DNA from: Nitrospirota bacterium
GTDB taxonomy: Bacteria > Nitrospirota > Nitrospiria > Nitrospirales > Nitrospiraceae
Length of the DNA stretch: 7,638 nucleotides
NCBI GenBank assembly: GCA_016235225.1
Contig: JACRLS010000020.1
Span: forward strand, 1 to 7,638
Direction: 5' to 3'
Position 1 is the stretch's first letter. The number at the start of each line of letters is the position of its first letter. A model generated the notes under the pieces. It was not told the DNA's origin and ran no database searches. It worked only from the letters and a program-made list of their open reading frames with translations. The translations under genes were made by a program, and so were the position numbers. Shown here one piece after another: positions 1-5,976 of this stretch.

Positions 1-1078
1 TGCCTTGCGGATCTCTCCTTCGCCCGACTGGCTGGACGACATCGAGCCGTTGGCCAGCACGAAGCCGGCGAGCCCGGCAGGTGCCAGGTGGTGGATGAAG
101 TGCTGCACCCAGGCGTAGTTGGCGTTGCCCGCGGGCGGCACGCCGTAGACCCAGCGTTTGTCGTCCTTGAGCAACTCGCCGCGCCAGTCGCTGTCGTTGA
201 AGGGCGGATTGGCCAGCACGAAGTCAGCCTTGAGGTCGGGGTGCTTGTCGCTGTGAAACGTGTCACCGTGGGCGATCTGCGCGTCGATGCCGCGGATGGC
301 GAGGTTCATCTTGGCCAGTCGCCAAGTAGTGTAGTTTGACTCCTGGCCGTAGATGGAGATGTCACCGAGCTTGCCGCTGTGAGCCTCAATGAACTTCTCG
401 CTGCTCACGAACATACCGCCTGAACCGCAACAAGGGTCATACACACGGCCCTTGTAGGGCGCCAGCATCTCGACCAGCACGCGTACGACTCGCGAGGGCG
501 TATAGAACTGCCCGCCCTTCTTCCCCTCGGCGCTCGCGAACTGCGAGAGGAAGTATTCGTAGACGCGACCGAGCGTGTCTTTGGCGCGATCGGCCGCGCT
601 GCCCAGCGCGATGTCGGACACGAGATTAATGAGCTGGCCCAGCCGCTGCTTGTCGAGGCCGGGCCGGGCATAATCCTTGGGAACCGAAGTCTTTCGGCAG
701 TACGGTCTTGAGGGAGGGGTTGTCGCGCTCGATGGCGCTCATGGCGTCGTCCACCAGCTTGCCGATGCTGGGTTGTGGGGCCTTTGCCTTCAGGTGACTC
801 CAGCGTGCCTCCTTCGGCACCCAGAAAATGCTGGCGGCTTTGTACTCGTCGGGGTCCTCAGGGTCGGCGCCTTTCTTGCGCTGTGTTTCGAGCTCGGCGT
901 GCTTCGCCTCGAAGGCATCAGAGATGTACTTGAGGAAGATCAGGCCCAGGACGACGTGCTTGTACTCCGCCGCGTCCATGTTGTTGCGGAGGCCGTCGGC
1001 CATCTGCTACAGCTTGGCCTCGAAGCCGAGGTTCGCGGTAGTCGTTCCTTTCGAATCAACCTTCCGTTTGTGCGCCAT
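1..1078 (-). pseudogene. hsdM: Type I restriction-modification DNA methyltransferase subunit HsdM, disrupted and cut by the left edge
   Basis: HsdM is the N6-adenine methyltransferase subunit of type I restriction-modification enzymes; with HsdS it methylates the recognition site and with HsdR it forms the restriction complex. The ATG at 1078-1076 begins MAHKRKVDSKG and a typical HsdM N-terminus, but codon 24 (1009-1007) is TAG where the family usually has Trp (KLW-QMADGLRNNMD). The helical N-terminal domain continues in the same frame to LKTVL at about 698, then the reading frame shifts by +1. From 681 the second frame, PKDYARPGLDKQRLG, stays open to base 1. It contains the SAM-binding motif DPCCGSGGM (412-438) and the catalytic motif NPPF (199-210). 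About 354 codons of a roughly 500-residue protein are present. The ribosome-binding site is poor: a G run 12 bases before the ATG. Conservation either side of both lesions suggests recent inactivation or sequencing error. hsdS and hsdR are not in the window. Confidence 0.88.
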
Positions 1079-1292
1079 TGATGGAATTATCCCCCCGTTT
1101 TCCAGTCCCAAGTCGACCCTATCAATGGCTGAGGGATACGCTTTTCTACGCGAGAAATCAATCGGTTGGGGCAGCGGACATAGAAGGATTGTTTGGTGCC
1201 TATAGCATCAGTAAGGTGGTGAAGAGGGCTGGAACGGCGTCGCAGTGTCGTCTACTGAAGGCCGTCTCTGCGCGGCAGACTGCCGATGGCCG
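1079..1292. other. Intergenic region between top6A and hsdM
   Basis: These 214 bases look less GC-rich than the genes on either side. They hold a stem-loop next to the top6A stop (1260-1291) and a short inverted repeat TTTCT-N5-AGAAA (1143-1157). On the minus strand TTGATT and TATCCC lie 17 bases apart upstream of hsdM, but the -10 match is weak and I do not call it a promoter. No convincing gene is seen. A plus-strand reading frame opens at 1078 but resembles no protein I recognise and runs antisense into top6A. Confidence 0.5.
1260..1291 (-). terminator. Possible stem-loop directly after the top6A stop codon
   Basis: On the transcribed minus strand, GGCCATC at 1291-1285 can pair with GACGGCC at 1266-1260 (6 of 7 pairs). 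Inside it TCTGC and GCAGA can form a five-pair stem around CGC. It begins one base after the top6A TGA. There is no U run after it, so it is not a textbook intrinsic terminator. It may instead be a 3'-end structure, or chance pairing in GC-rich DNA. Confidence 0.3.
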
Positions 1293-2402
1293 TCAATCCA
1301 ACCAGTCTTTTTCTTTGAGCTTCCGCGGAAGGTATTTCTTGGTGAGGTATTGGAAGTCTTTGTTGGCGAGGGCGTCCAGTTCGTATTTCAGGCCGCTGGA
1401 GAGCATGCGCTTGATTTCCTGCTGCCAGGCAGGTTTCTGGAACCACTGATAGTTGAGCAGCTCTTTTGCGCGGGTGATGTCCTTCTCGTTGAGTTTGATG
1501 CCGACGTTGCGGGGCAGCCCATAGCGTTCGGGGTCGGCGCTGGACAAACCCATGAATTTCGCCTTCGGAATCGCCATGCGCTGGCTCTCGAACGCGAGAT
1601 TGATCGAGCCCTGCTTGATCACCGAGTAGATGTAGTACCCCCAGGGATCATTGTCGACCAGCACGTACACCGGCAACCGGTATTCTTCGTGCATCCGTCG
1701 CGCCAAGCGCCGCACCCCGCGGGGCGGTTGCCCGTTGCCGGTCAGCAGCACGCAGTTATACCGGCGCCAGAACTTGTCTTCCGAGAGCCGGTTCCACTGC
1801 GTGCCTTTCTCCACCAGCAGCACGAAGTCGGCCGTGCAGCGCCGGATGTCCACATACTCCGGCTCCACGATCGAGGGCACCGAATAGCCTCCCTTCCCGA
1901 GTTTGGCGCAGTCCACACGGTCGCCGTCGTCCTCCAACACAAGCGGGCCCACCACGCTGCCGCCGTTCTCTGCCCGCACATGGAGTTCCTCGCGAAGCGC
2001 GGCGAGCGAGACTTCCAGATCTTCGATGATCGGATCGGATTCGTCCTGCGTGTCGAAGGTGTTTTCGTGCGAGTCCTGAATCGTGTGTTTCGTCCGATAG
2101 TAGATTTCGCGGAGCGACGTGGTGAGCGCCGCGCGCTGGAGCTCGGACAACGCATCGGCCACCAGCATCGTCTGCATAAATTTCTTCGCCATGCCGACGT
2201 TGAAGAAGGAGCGGGCCTGCTTCTTGTGGCCCATCTCGATCATGCCCTTGCGCTCGTTGAACGACACGTTCGAGAGGGCGCGGATGGGAATGGCCAACGT
2301 GGGGTCTTTCGACCGTTGCGCAGCCGTGACGACCAGATCCGCCAACCCCACGAGCTTCTTCTCGACCACCCCGTTCTTCTTGTGCTTTGCCGTCTGCGCC
2401 AT
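1293..2402 (-). CDS. top6A: DNA topoisomerase VI subunit A (Spo11/Top6A family)
   Basis: This is the DNA-cleaving subunit of type IIB topoisomerase VI. It cuts both strands through a 5'-phosphotyrosyl bond and works as an A2B2 complex with Top6B. The protein has 369 residues, normal for the family. The winged-helix 5Y-CAP domain (about 60-150) contains TSLREIYYRTKH, with the catalytic tyrosine at 102 (the second Tyr, by analogy with Spo11) next to Tyr101. The Toprim domain (about 190-340) has the metal-binding glutamate in VEKGT (E198) and the acidic pair in VDNDPWGYYIYS (D250, D252), followed by the family-typical SVIKQGSINLAFES. The ATG at 2402 lies 8 bases after the top6B stop, with AGG-type Shine-Dalgarno bases overlapping the end of top6B, so the two are very likely co-transcribed and translationally coupled. 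Nothing essential appears to be missing, and no meiotic Spo11 role applies in a bacterium. Confidence 0.95.
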   Translation of the reverse strand: MAQTAKHKKNGVVEKKLVGLADLVVTAAQRSKDPTLAIPIRALSNVSFNERKGMIEMGHKKQARSFFNVGMAKKFMQTMLVADALSELQRAALTTSLREIYYRTKHTIQDSHENTFDTQDESDPIIEDLEVSLAALREELHVRAENGGSVVGPLVLEDDGDRVDCAKLGKGGYSVPSIVEPEYVDIRRCTADFVLLVEKGTQWNRLSEDKFWRRYNCVLLTGNGQPPRGVRRLARRMHEEYRLPVYVLVDNDPWGYYIYSVIKQGSINLAFESQRMAIPKAKFMGLSSADPERYGLPRNVGIKLNEKDITRAKELLNYQWFQKPAWQQEIKRMLSSGLKYELDALANKDFQYLTKKYLPRKLKEKDWLD

Positions 2403-2404
2403 GC

Positions 2405-2417
2405 GAGGACCTACCTC
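2405..2417 (-). promoter_or_regulatory. top6A ribosome-binding region overlapping the top6B stop, with possible small hairpin
   Basis: The minus strand reads GAGGTAGGTCCTC just before the top6A ATG, with the top6B TAG inside it. GAGG can pair with CCTC around a five-base loop and would partly hide the Shine-Dalgarno bases until a ribosome finishing top6B opens it. This is a usual arrangement for coupled translation of subunits needed in equal amounts. The stem is only four pairs, so its effect is inference. Confidence 0.35.
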
Positions 2418-4486
2418 TTCCTACGCGCGACGGGAGCCTTCCCTGACTTGCCGGCCTTCCCGGCAGCAACCGCGTTCTTACCGGAAGGCGTTTCCACTGA
2501 AAACAGTCCCAACTGGTCCGCATGCTTCCCTGACCGCTTGGCGCTCGGGGCCGACAGCTTCTTCGAGGCACGCTTCTGCTGCTTCGACGACGTGCCGACC
2601 GGCTTTTCCTCGTCGAGCCATTCGACCTGGGCGGCCTCCTCAGTCGGTGGAACCACGCTGGGCACCGCCGCGGCGACCTCGACTTCTCCTTCAATCCCTT
2701 CCGGCGTGACGATAATCGAGTGCGGCAGCCCTTCCGGTCCGGCTCCCGCCTTGCCCAAGGCTTCGTCGGTTTTCAACCCGCCGGTACGGGACGAGGCGAT
2801 CTTCTGCAACTGCGCCTTCAACTTCTCCGTGGGCAGCTTCCCGCCTTTGAGGCGGTTGCAGGCCTCGACCACTTCTTCTATGTAGAGTTCGAAAATATTG
2901 CGCCGGCGATATTCACTCTGTGCCCGCTCGCGCCGCCGCAAAAAAAGTCCCAGCCGACGACCGCACTCGCGCAGGGCCAGGGTAATCTCCTTCTGAATTT
3001 CGTCGTAGTCGGCAATGGCCTCCTTGCTCTCACTCGTGAAGGGTACCCACACCGAAGCCATGTGGACGAAGATCACCATCGGCCCGGCAGGCAGCGCCCC
3101 GCGGGACTGTGTGATCCCATAGTTGCGCCAGGTGGTATCGAGGACCGCCTTGAAGGTCGCGCAGGCCGATTGCTGATAGAGCAGGGGCACGCGGTTGGCG
3201 TAGCGGATCACGCGGGCGAGTTCCGAGTCCTCGTCCCGTTCCTCCCCTTCGGCCAGCGGCGCCGAGGCCTGCGTGGTCTTCGCCGCCTCGTCAGGCCCTT
3301 TGCCGAAGGCCAATCCGGCCTCGATGATGAACGGGTTGCCGCGATAGACCGTCGGCGGACGACTCACCGCCGTATAGAATTCCCCTTTGATCTGTTTGTA
3401 CAGGCCGGAGAGAATCGCCTTCTCGCCGATCGGCGAGAGGCAGTTCGTCGGCGGCGCCATGATTTTCGTGGTCTGAATCGTCTTGTACAGTGTCTCCGCC
3501 ACCGAGCCATGGATCGAGCGGGGCTTTCCGCCCGGCGACACCTTGGCCGTCTTGCAGATCTCGTCGGCCACGTGAGGCGAAACCCGGCAGAAATCGCTCG
3601 ACAAAAAGCCCGAGACCTGGTGGCTCTTCGTATCGTGCAGCATCTTGAGGAACATGCCGAACTCGATGCCGTAGGGGTGAGGCTTGATCTCGCGGGGCGC
3701 CGGCGGCAGCTCGTGGTACGTGCGCGGAAACTCCTTCGTCTCGCCCTCCGGCGTCCGGTAGATGAGCTTCACATGGGGATTCGCAATGGAGGTCTGTTCC
3801 AGGTACTCGTCGACTGAGGCGCGGCCTTTCTGATACCGGCCTTCAACCTCGATGGACACTTGCGTGCCCTGAGGCTGATCCCATTCGACCTGTTTGTTCT
3901 CATGAACAAGGGGTTCGTTCTTCTTGGTATCGATCTGAACTTCGAAATAATGCGCCGCGGCCTTCGGCCCCGTGCGGGAAATAATCTTCACCGGCTTCCC
4001 GGTCGTCAATTGGCCGTACATGCCCGCCGCTGAAATGCCGATCCCCTGCTGGCCGCGGCTCATCCGTAAGCGATGGAACTTGGACCCATACAAGAGCTTC
4101 GCGAAAATGCGGGGAATGTGCTGGCGGACGATGCCGGGGCCGTTGTCCATGACCGTCACGCGAAAGCGCGTCGCCTGGCTCGCCGGAGGTGGGGTGCCAC
4201 CGCTCTCCACGACTTCCAGATGCACCGTGACATCCGGCAGAATGCCGGCTTCCTCGCAGGCATCCAGCGCATTATCGACTGCTTCCTTCACGCAGGTCAG
4301 GAGCGCCTTGCGCGGATTGTCGAAGCCGAGGAGATGCCGATTCTTGGTAAAAAACTCGGAAACGGAAATTTCCCGCTGTCGCGCGCCCATCTCCACCGCC
4401 GTCACCGTCTGGGTGGGCTTTGCGGCTTTCGCGGCGGGCTTCTTCTCAGGTTTCGGAGCGACGGCTGTTTGTGTCTTCTTCGCCAT
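2411..4486 (-). CDS. top6B: DNA topoisomerase VI subunit B (GHKL ATPase, Top6B)
   Basis: This is the ATPase and gate subunit of topoisomerase VI. ATP binding dimerises it and drives duplex passage through the break made by Top6A. The protein has 691 residues, longer than common archaeal Top6B of about 530. After a Lys/Ala/Pro-rich leader (1-32) comes the GHKL domain: N box KEAVDNALDACEEAG with catalytic E68 and N72, DNGPGI at 114-119, and the ATP lid GQQGIGISAAGMYGQL at 145-160. An H2TH-like region follows (about 281-345), then the transducer (about 350-505) with the switch-lysine motif VPFTSESKEA (K488). The transducer carries an acidic loop at about 397-423. Residues about 605-691 form a low-complexity, mostly basic tail containing QLGLF (658-662). 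The ATG at 4486 is preceded by GGTGA at good spacing. top6A follows 8 bases downstream and a promoter lies about 110 bases upstream. Confidence 0.96.
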   Translation of the reverse strand: MAKKTQTAVAPKPEKKPAAKAAKPTQTVTAVEMGARQREISVSEFFTKNRHLLGFDNPRKALLTCVKEAVDNALDACEEAGILPDVTVHLEVVESGGTPPPASQATRFRVTVMDNGPGIVRQHIPRIFAKLLYGSKFHRLRMSRGQQGIGISAAGMYGQLTTGKPVKIISRTGPKAAAHYFEVQIDTKKNEPLVHENKQVEWDQPQGTQVSIEVEGRYQKGRASVDEYLEQTSIANPHVKLIYRTPEGETKEFPRTYHELPPAPREIKPHPYGIEFGMFLKMLHDTKSHQVSGFLSSDFCRVSPHVADEICKTAKVSPGGKPRSIHGSVAETLYKTIQTTKIMAPPTNCLSPIGEKAILSGLYKQIKGEFYTAVSRPPTVYRGNPFIIEAGLAFGKGPDEAAKTTQASAPLAEGEERDEDSELARVIRYANRVPLLYQQSACATFKAVLDTTWRNYGITQSRGALPAGPMVIFVHMASVWVPFTSESKEAIADYDEIQKEITLALRECGRRLGLFLRRRERAQSEYRRRNIFELYIEEVVEACNRLKGGKLPTEKLKAQLQKIASSRTGGLKTDEALGKAGAGPEGLPHSIIVTPEGIEGEVEVAAAVPSVVPPTEEAAQVEWLDEEKPVGTSSKQQKRASKKLSAPSAKRSGKHADQLGLFSVETPSGKNAVAAGKAGKSGKAPVARRKR
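2501..2515 (-). other. QLGLF pentapeptide in the Top6B tail, candidate beta-clamp-binding motif
   Basis: Codons 658-662 of top6B read CAG TTG GGA CTG TTT, giving QLGLF within HADQLGLFSVE. The family consensus for bacterial beta-sliding-clamp binding is QL(S/D)LF or a close variant, and the same QLGLF is, from memory, the clamp motif at the C-terminus of E. coli DNA polymerase II. It lies in a low-complexity Lys/Ala/Ser-rich tail, the usual setting for such motifs. Binding itself is inferred. Confidence 0.5.
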
Positions 4487-4489
4487 TCA

Positions 4490-4500
4490 GCGACTCACCA
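4490..4500 (-). promoter_or_regulatory. Shine-Dalgarno site of top6B
   Basis: The minus strand reads TGGTGAGTCGCTGA immediately before the ATG at 4486. GGTGA is complementary to the 3' end of bacterial 16S rRNA and sits about eight bases upstream. This supports the long start, with its Lys/Ala-rich leader, over Met33 just before the conserved domain. Confidence 0.55.
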
Positions 4501-4599
4501 AGTCACGTACAGAGAGATTCACCCGCACGCACGGCACGGGCTGGTCGACCATCACCACATGGATATGGGGAAGCGCCAGGTGTGGCAAAACGAGGCTCC

Positions 4600-4627
4600 A
4601 GTATACACAGATTATTCCTCTCATCAA
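4600..4627 (-). promoter_or_regulatory. Candidate sigma70-type promoter for top6B-top6A
   Basis: On the minus strand, TTGATG (4627-4622) and TATACT (4605-4600) are separated by 16 bases, close to the TTGACA / TATAAT consensus. Transcription would start near 4593, giving a leader of about 107 bases. This would let the topoisomerase genes be expressed separately from dxs-ispG. The call rests on consensus matching only. Confidence 0.5.
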
Positions 4628-4731
4628 GCCCCGATATGACAGGAGGAATCACTGTGGACGCGCCATACAGTTGCTATGGTTGTTGACTGCCACCGTCGTA
4701 GAGAAGGAGATGTGCGGGCAAATGGACCTGG

Positions 4732-5916
4732 CTACGAGCGTGAGGAGAGGACGGGAATTTCTCTGAGGAGCGTAGAGGGTTTTTCCGGTTCTTGCGAGTG
4801 AGCCTTGTGGTCCGGGGCCTCGGCGGCGGGGTCCTCGTGAGCGCCTTCGGCTTCCTGCTCTTTCGCCATGAGTTCGACTTCGGTGATGAGGGTGTCCATC
4901 AGCTCGTCCATCGGCACTTTGCGGACCAGCTTGCCCCTCTTGAACAGAATGCCCTTCCCTTCGCCGCCCGCGATGCCGATGTCCGCTTCCTTTCCTTCGC
5001 CGATACCGTTCACGACGCAGCCGAGGACCGAGACGTTCAACGGGGTCTTGATGTGGCCGAGCTTCTTTTCCAGCTCGTTGGCCATCCGGATCACGTCGAT
5101 TTCGACGCGGCCGCAGGTGGGACAGGCGATGACGTTGATCCCACGGTGGCGCAGTTCCAGCGACTTGAGGATTTCAAACCCGACTTTCACTTCTTCGACC
5201 GGATCGGCCGCCAGCGATACGCGTAACGTATCGCCGATCCCCTGCGTCAGCAGCCAGCCGAGCCCGACGGCGGATTTCACGGCCCCGGTCATGGCGGTCC
5301 CCGCCTCGGTAATCCCGATATGCAGCGGGTAGTTGCTCTGCTGCGCAAACAGATAGTAGGCATCGATGGCCATGTGCACATCCGAAGCCTTGAGCGACAC
5401 CTTCATGTTCGTAAAGCCGACGTCTTCGAGCGCGTTCACGGCATTCAACGCCGACTCCGCCAGGGCTTCCGCCGTGTGGTAACCGTACTTGTCCAAGAGA
5501 AATCGCTCGAGCGAGCCGCCGTTCACGCCGACCCGGAGGGGCAGGCCCCGATCGTTGACGGCCTTGATCACCTCTTCAACCTTCCACCAGGCGCCGATGT
5601 TGCCGGGATTGATGCGGACGCAATCGACGACCTTGGCCGCCGCAAGGGCGAGGCGATGGTCGAAATGAATGTCGGCGATCAACGGCACGGTCATCGCCGC
5701 CTTGATCTTGGGCAGGGCGGCCGCGGCTTCGGTATCGGGCACCGCGACGCGAATCAGCTCGCAACCGGCCGCCTCGAGTTGGCGGATCTGCTCGACAGTG
5801 GCCGCCACATCCCTGGTATCCGTGCTGCACATGGACTGCACAGACACCGGCGCTCCGCCGCCGATCTTGACATTGCCGACCTGAACCTGCTTTGTCTTCT
5901 TCCGCGTAATATGCAT
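4732..5916 (-). CDS. ispG: 4-hydroxy-3-methylbut-2-en-1-yl diphosphate synthase (IspG/GcpE)
   Basis: IspG is a cytoplasmic iron-sulfur enzyme of the MEP isoprenoid pathway that reductively opens 2-C-methyl-D-erythritol 2,4-cyclodiphosphate to HMBPP. The protein has 394 residues. A TIM-barrel domain (about 1-255) starts with VQVGNVKIGGGAPVSVQSM and includes ADIHFDHRLA and the RINPGNIG motif. The C-terminal [4Fe-4S] domain has cysteines C265 and C268 (ACPTCGR), C300 (VLGCVVNG) and ligand E307 (GIGEGKEADIGIAGG). This is the short bacterial form without the plant/Chlamydia insert. Residues about 355-394 are an extra Glu/Ala/His/Pro-rich tail, probably disordered. An in-frame stop lies just upstream, so ATG at 5916 is the first possible ATG start. 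Its ribosome-binding site is weak (AAGAG, four bases away). It follows dxs by 60 bases on the same strand and is probably in one operon with it. Confidence 0.97.
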   Translation of the reverse strand: MHITRKKTKQVQVGNVKIGGGAPVSVQSMCSTDTRDVAATVEQIRQLEAAGCELIRVAVPDTEAAAALPKIKAAMTVPLIADIHFDHRLALAAAKVVDCVRINPGNIGAWWKVEEVIKAVNDRGLPLRVGVNGGSLERFLLDKYGYHTAEALAESALNAVNALEDVGFTNMKVSLKASDVHMAIDAYYLFAQQSNYPLHIGITEAGTAMTGAVKSAVGLGWLLTQGIGDTLRVSLAADPVEEVKVGFEILKSLELRHRGINVIACPTCGRVEIDVIRMANELEKKLGHIKTPLNVSVLGCVVNGIGEGKEADIGIAGGEGKGILFKRGKLVRKVPMDELMDTLITEVELMAKEQEAEGAHEDPAAEAPDHKAHSQEPEKPSTLLREIPVLSSRS

Positions 5917-5941
5917 GAATCTCTTGTCTGTGCGCTTTGAC

Positions 5942-5969
5942 GCCTAACCCCTTACTCCTGACTCCTTAC
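5942..5969. repeat. Four degenerate tandem heptamers between dxs and ispG
   Basis: On the plus strand four adjacent 7-base units read GCCTAAC, CCCTTAC, TCCTGAC and TCCTTAC (consensus NCCTNAC, or GTNAGGN on the minus strand). A fifth, poorer unit CTTTGAC lies at 5935-5941. They fill nearly half of the dxs-ispG gap. Similar short tandem heptamers occur as dispersed intergenic elements in some bacteria, for example cyanobacterial STRR sequences. Function unknown. Confidence 0.65.
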
Positions 5970-5976
5970 GTCTTCC

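Larger units (their letters stand above)
4487..4731. other. Intergenic region between ispG and top6B
   Basis: These 245 bases hold the candidate top6BA promoter (4600-4627), a leader of about 107 bases with the 10-base palindrome TGGTCGACCA (4542-4551), and a short stem CCATA-N7-TATGG (4663-4679) after ispG that lacks a U run. No RNA gene, riboswitch or convincing small protein gene is seen on either strand. Confidence 0.5.

Noticed and set aside
405..671. Minus-strand open frame of 88 codons in the hsdM region
   Set aside because: It is in the wrong frame relative to the conserved DPCCGSGGM and NPPF motifs and is only a shadow of hsdM.
1078..1449. Plus-strand open frame starting in the top6A-hsdM gap
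   Set aside because: The first 60 residues look mildly protein-like, but no family is recognised, there is no clear ribosome-binding site, and it runs antisense into top6A.
1245..2885. Long plus-strand open frame (546 codons) antisense to top6A and the end of top6B
   Set aside because: It overlaps two clear conserved genes on the other strand, its translation is rich in His, Arg and Val with no recognisable domain, and such frames are common opposite GC-rich genes.
2720..3817. Plus-strand open frame of 365 codons inside top6B
   Set aside because: Antisense shadow of a well-conserved GHKL ATPase gene; no family resemblance.
4663..4679. Short stem CCATA-N7-TATGG after ispG as a terminator
   Set aside because: Only five pairs, A/T-rich and without a U run; too weak to call.
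4641..4686. Plus-strand AGGAGG followed by a GTG mini-frame of 10 codons (reading VDAPYSCYGC)
   Set aside because: The Shine-Dalgarno match is good, but the frame is tiny, there is no clear promoter and it points at the 3' end of ispG; probably chance.
5320..5940. Plus-strand open frame of 206 codons across the ispG start
   Set aside because: Antisense to the conserved IspG barrel and without recognisable motifs.
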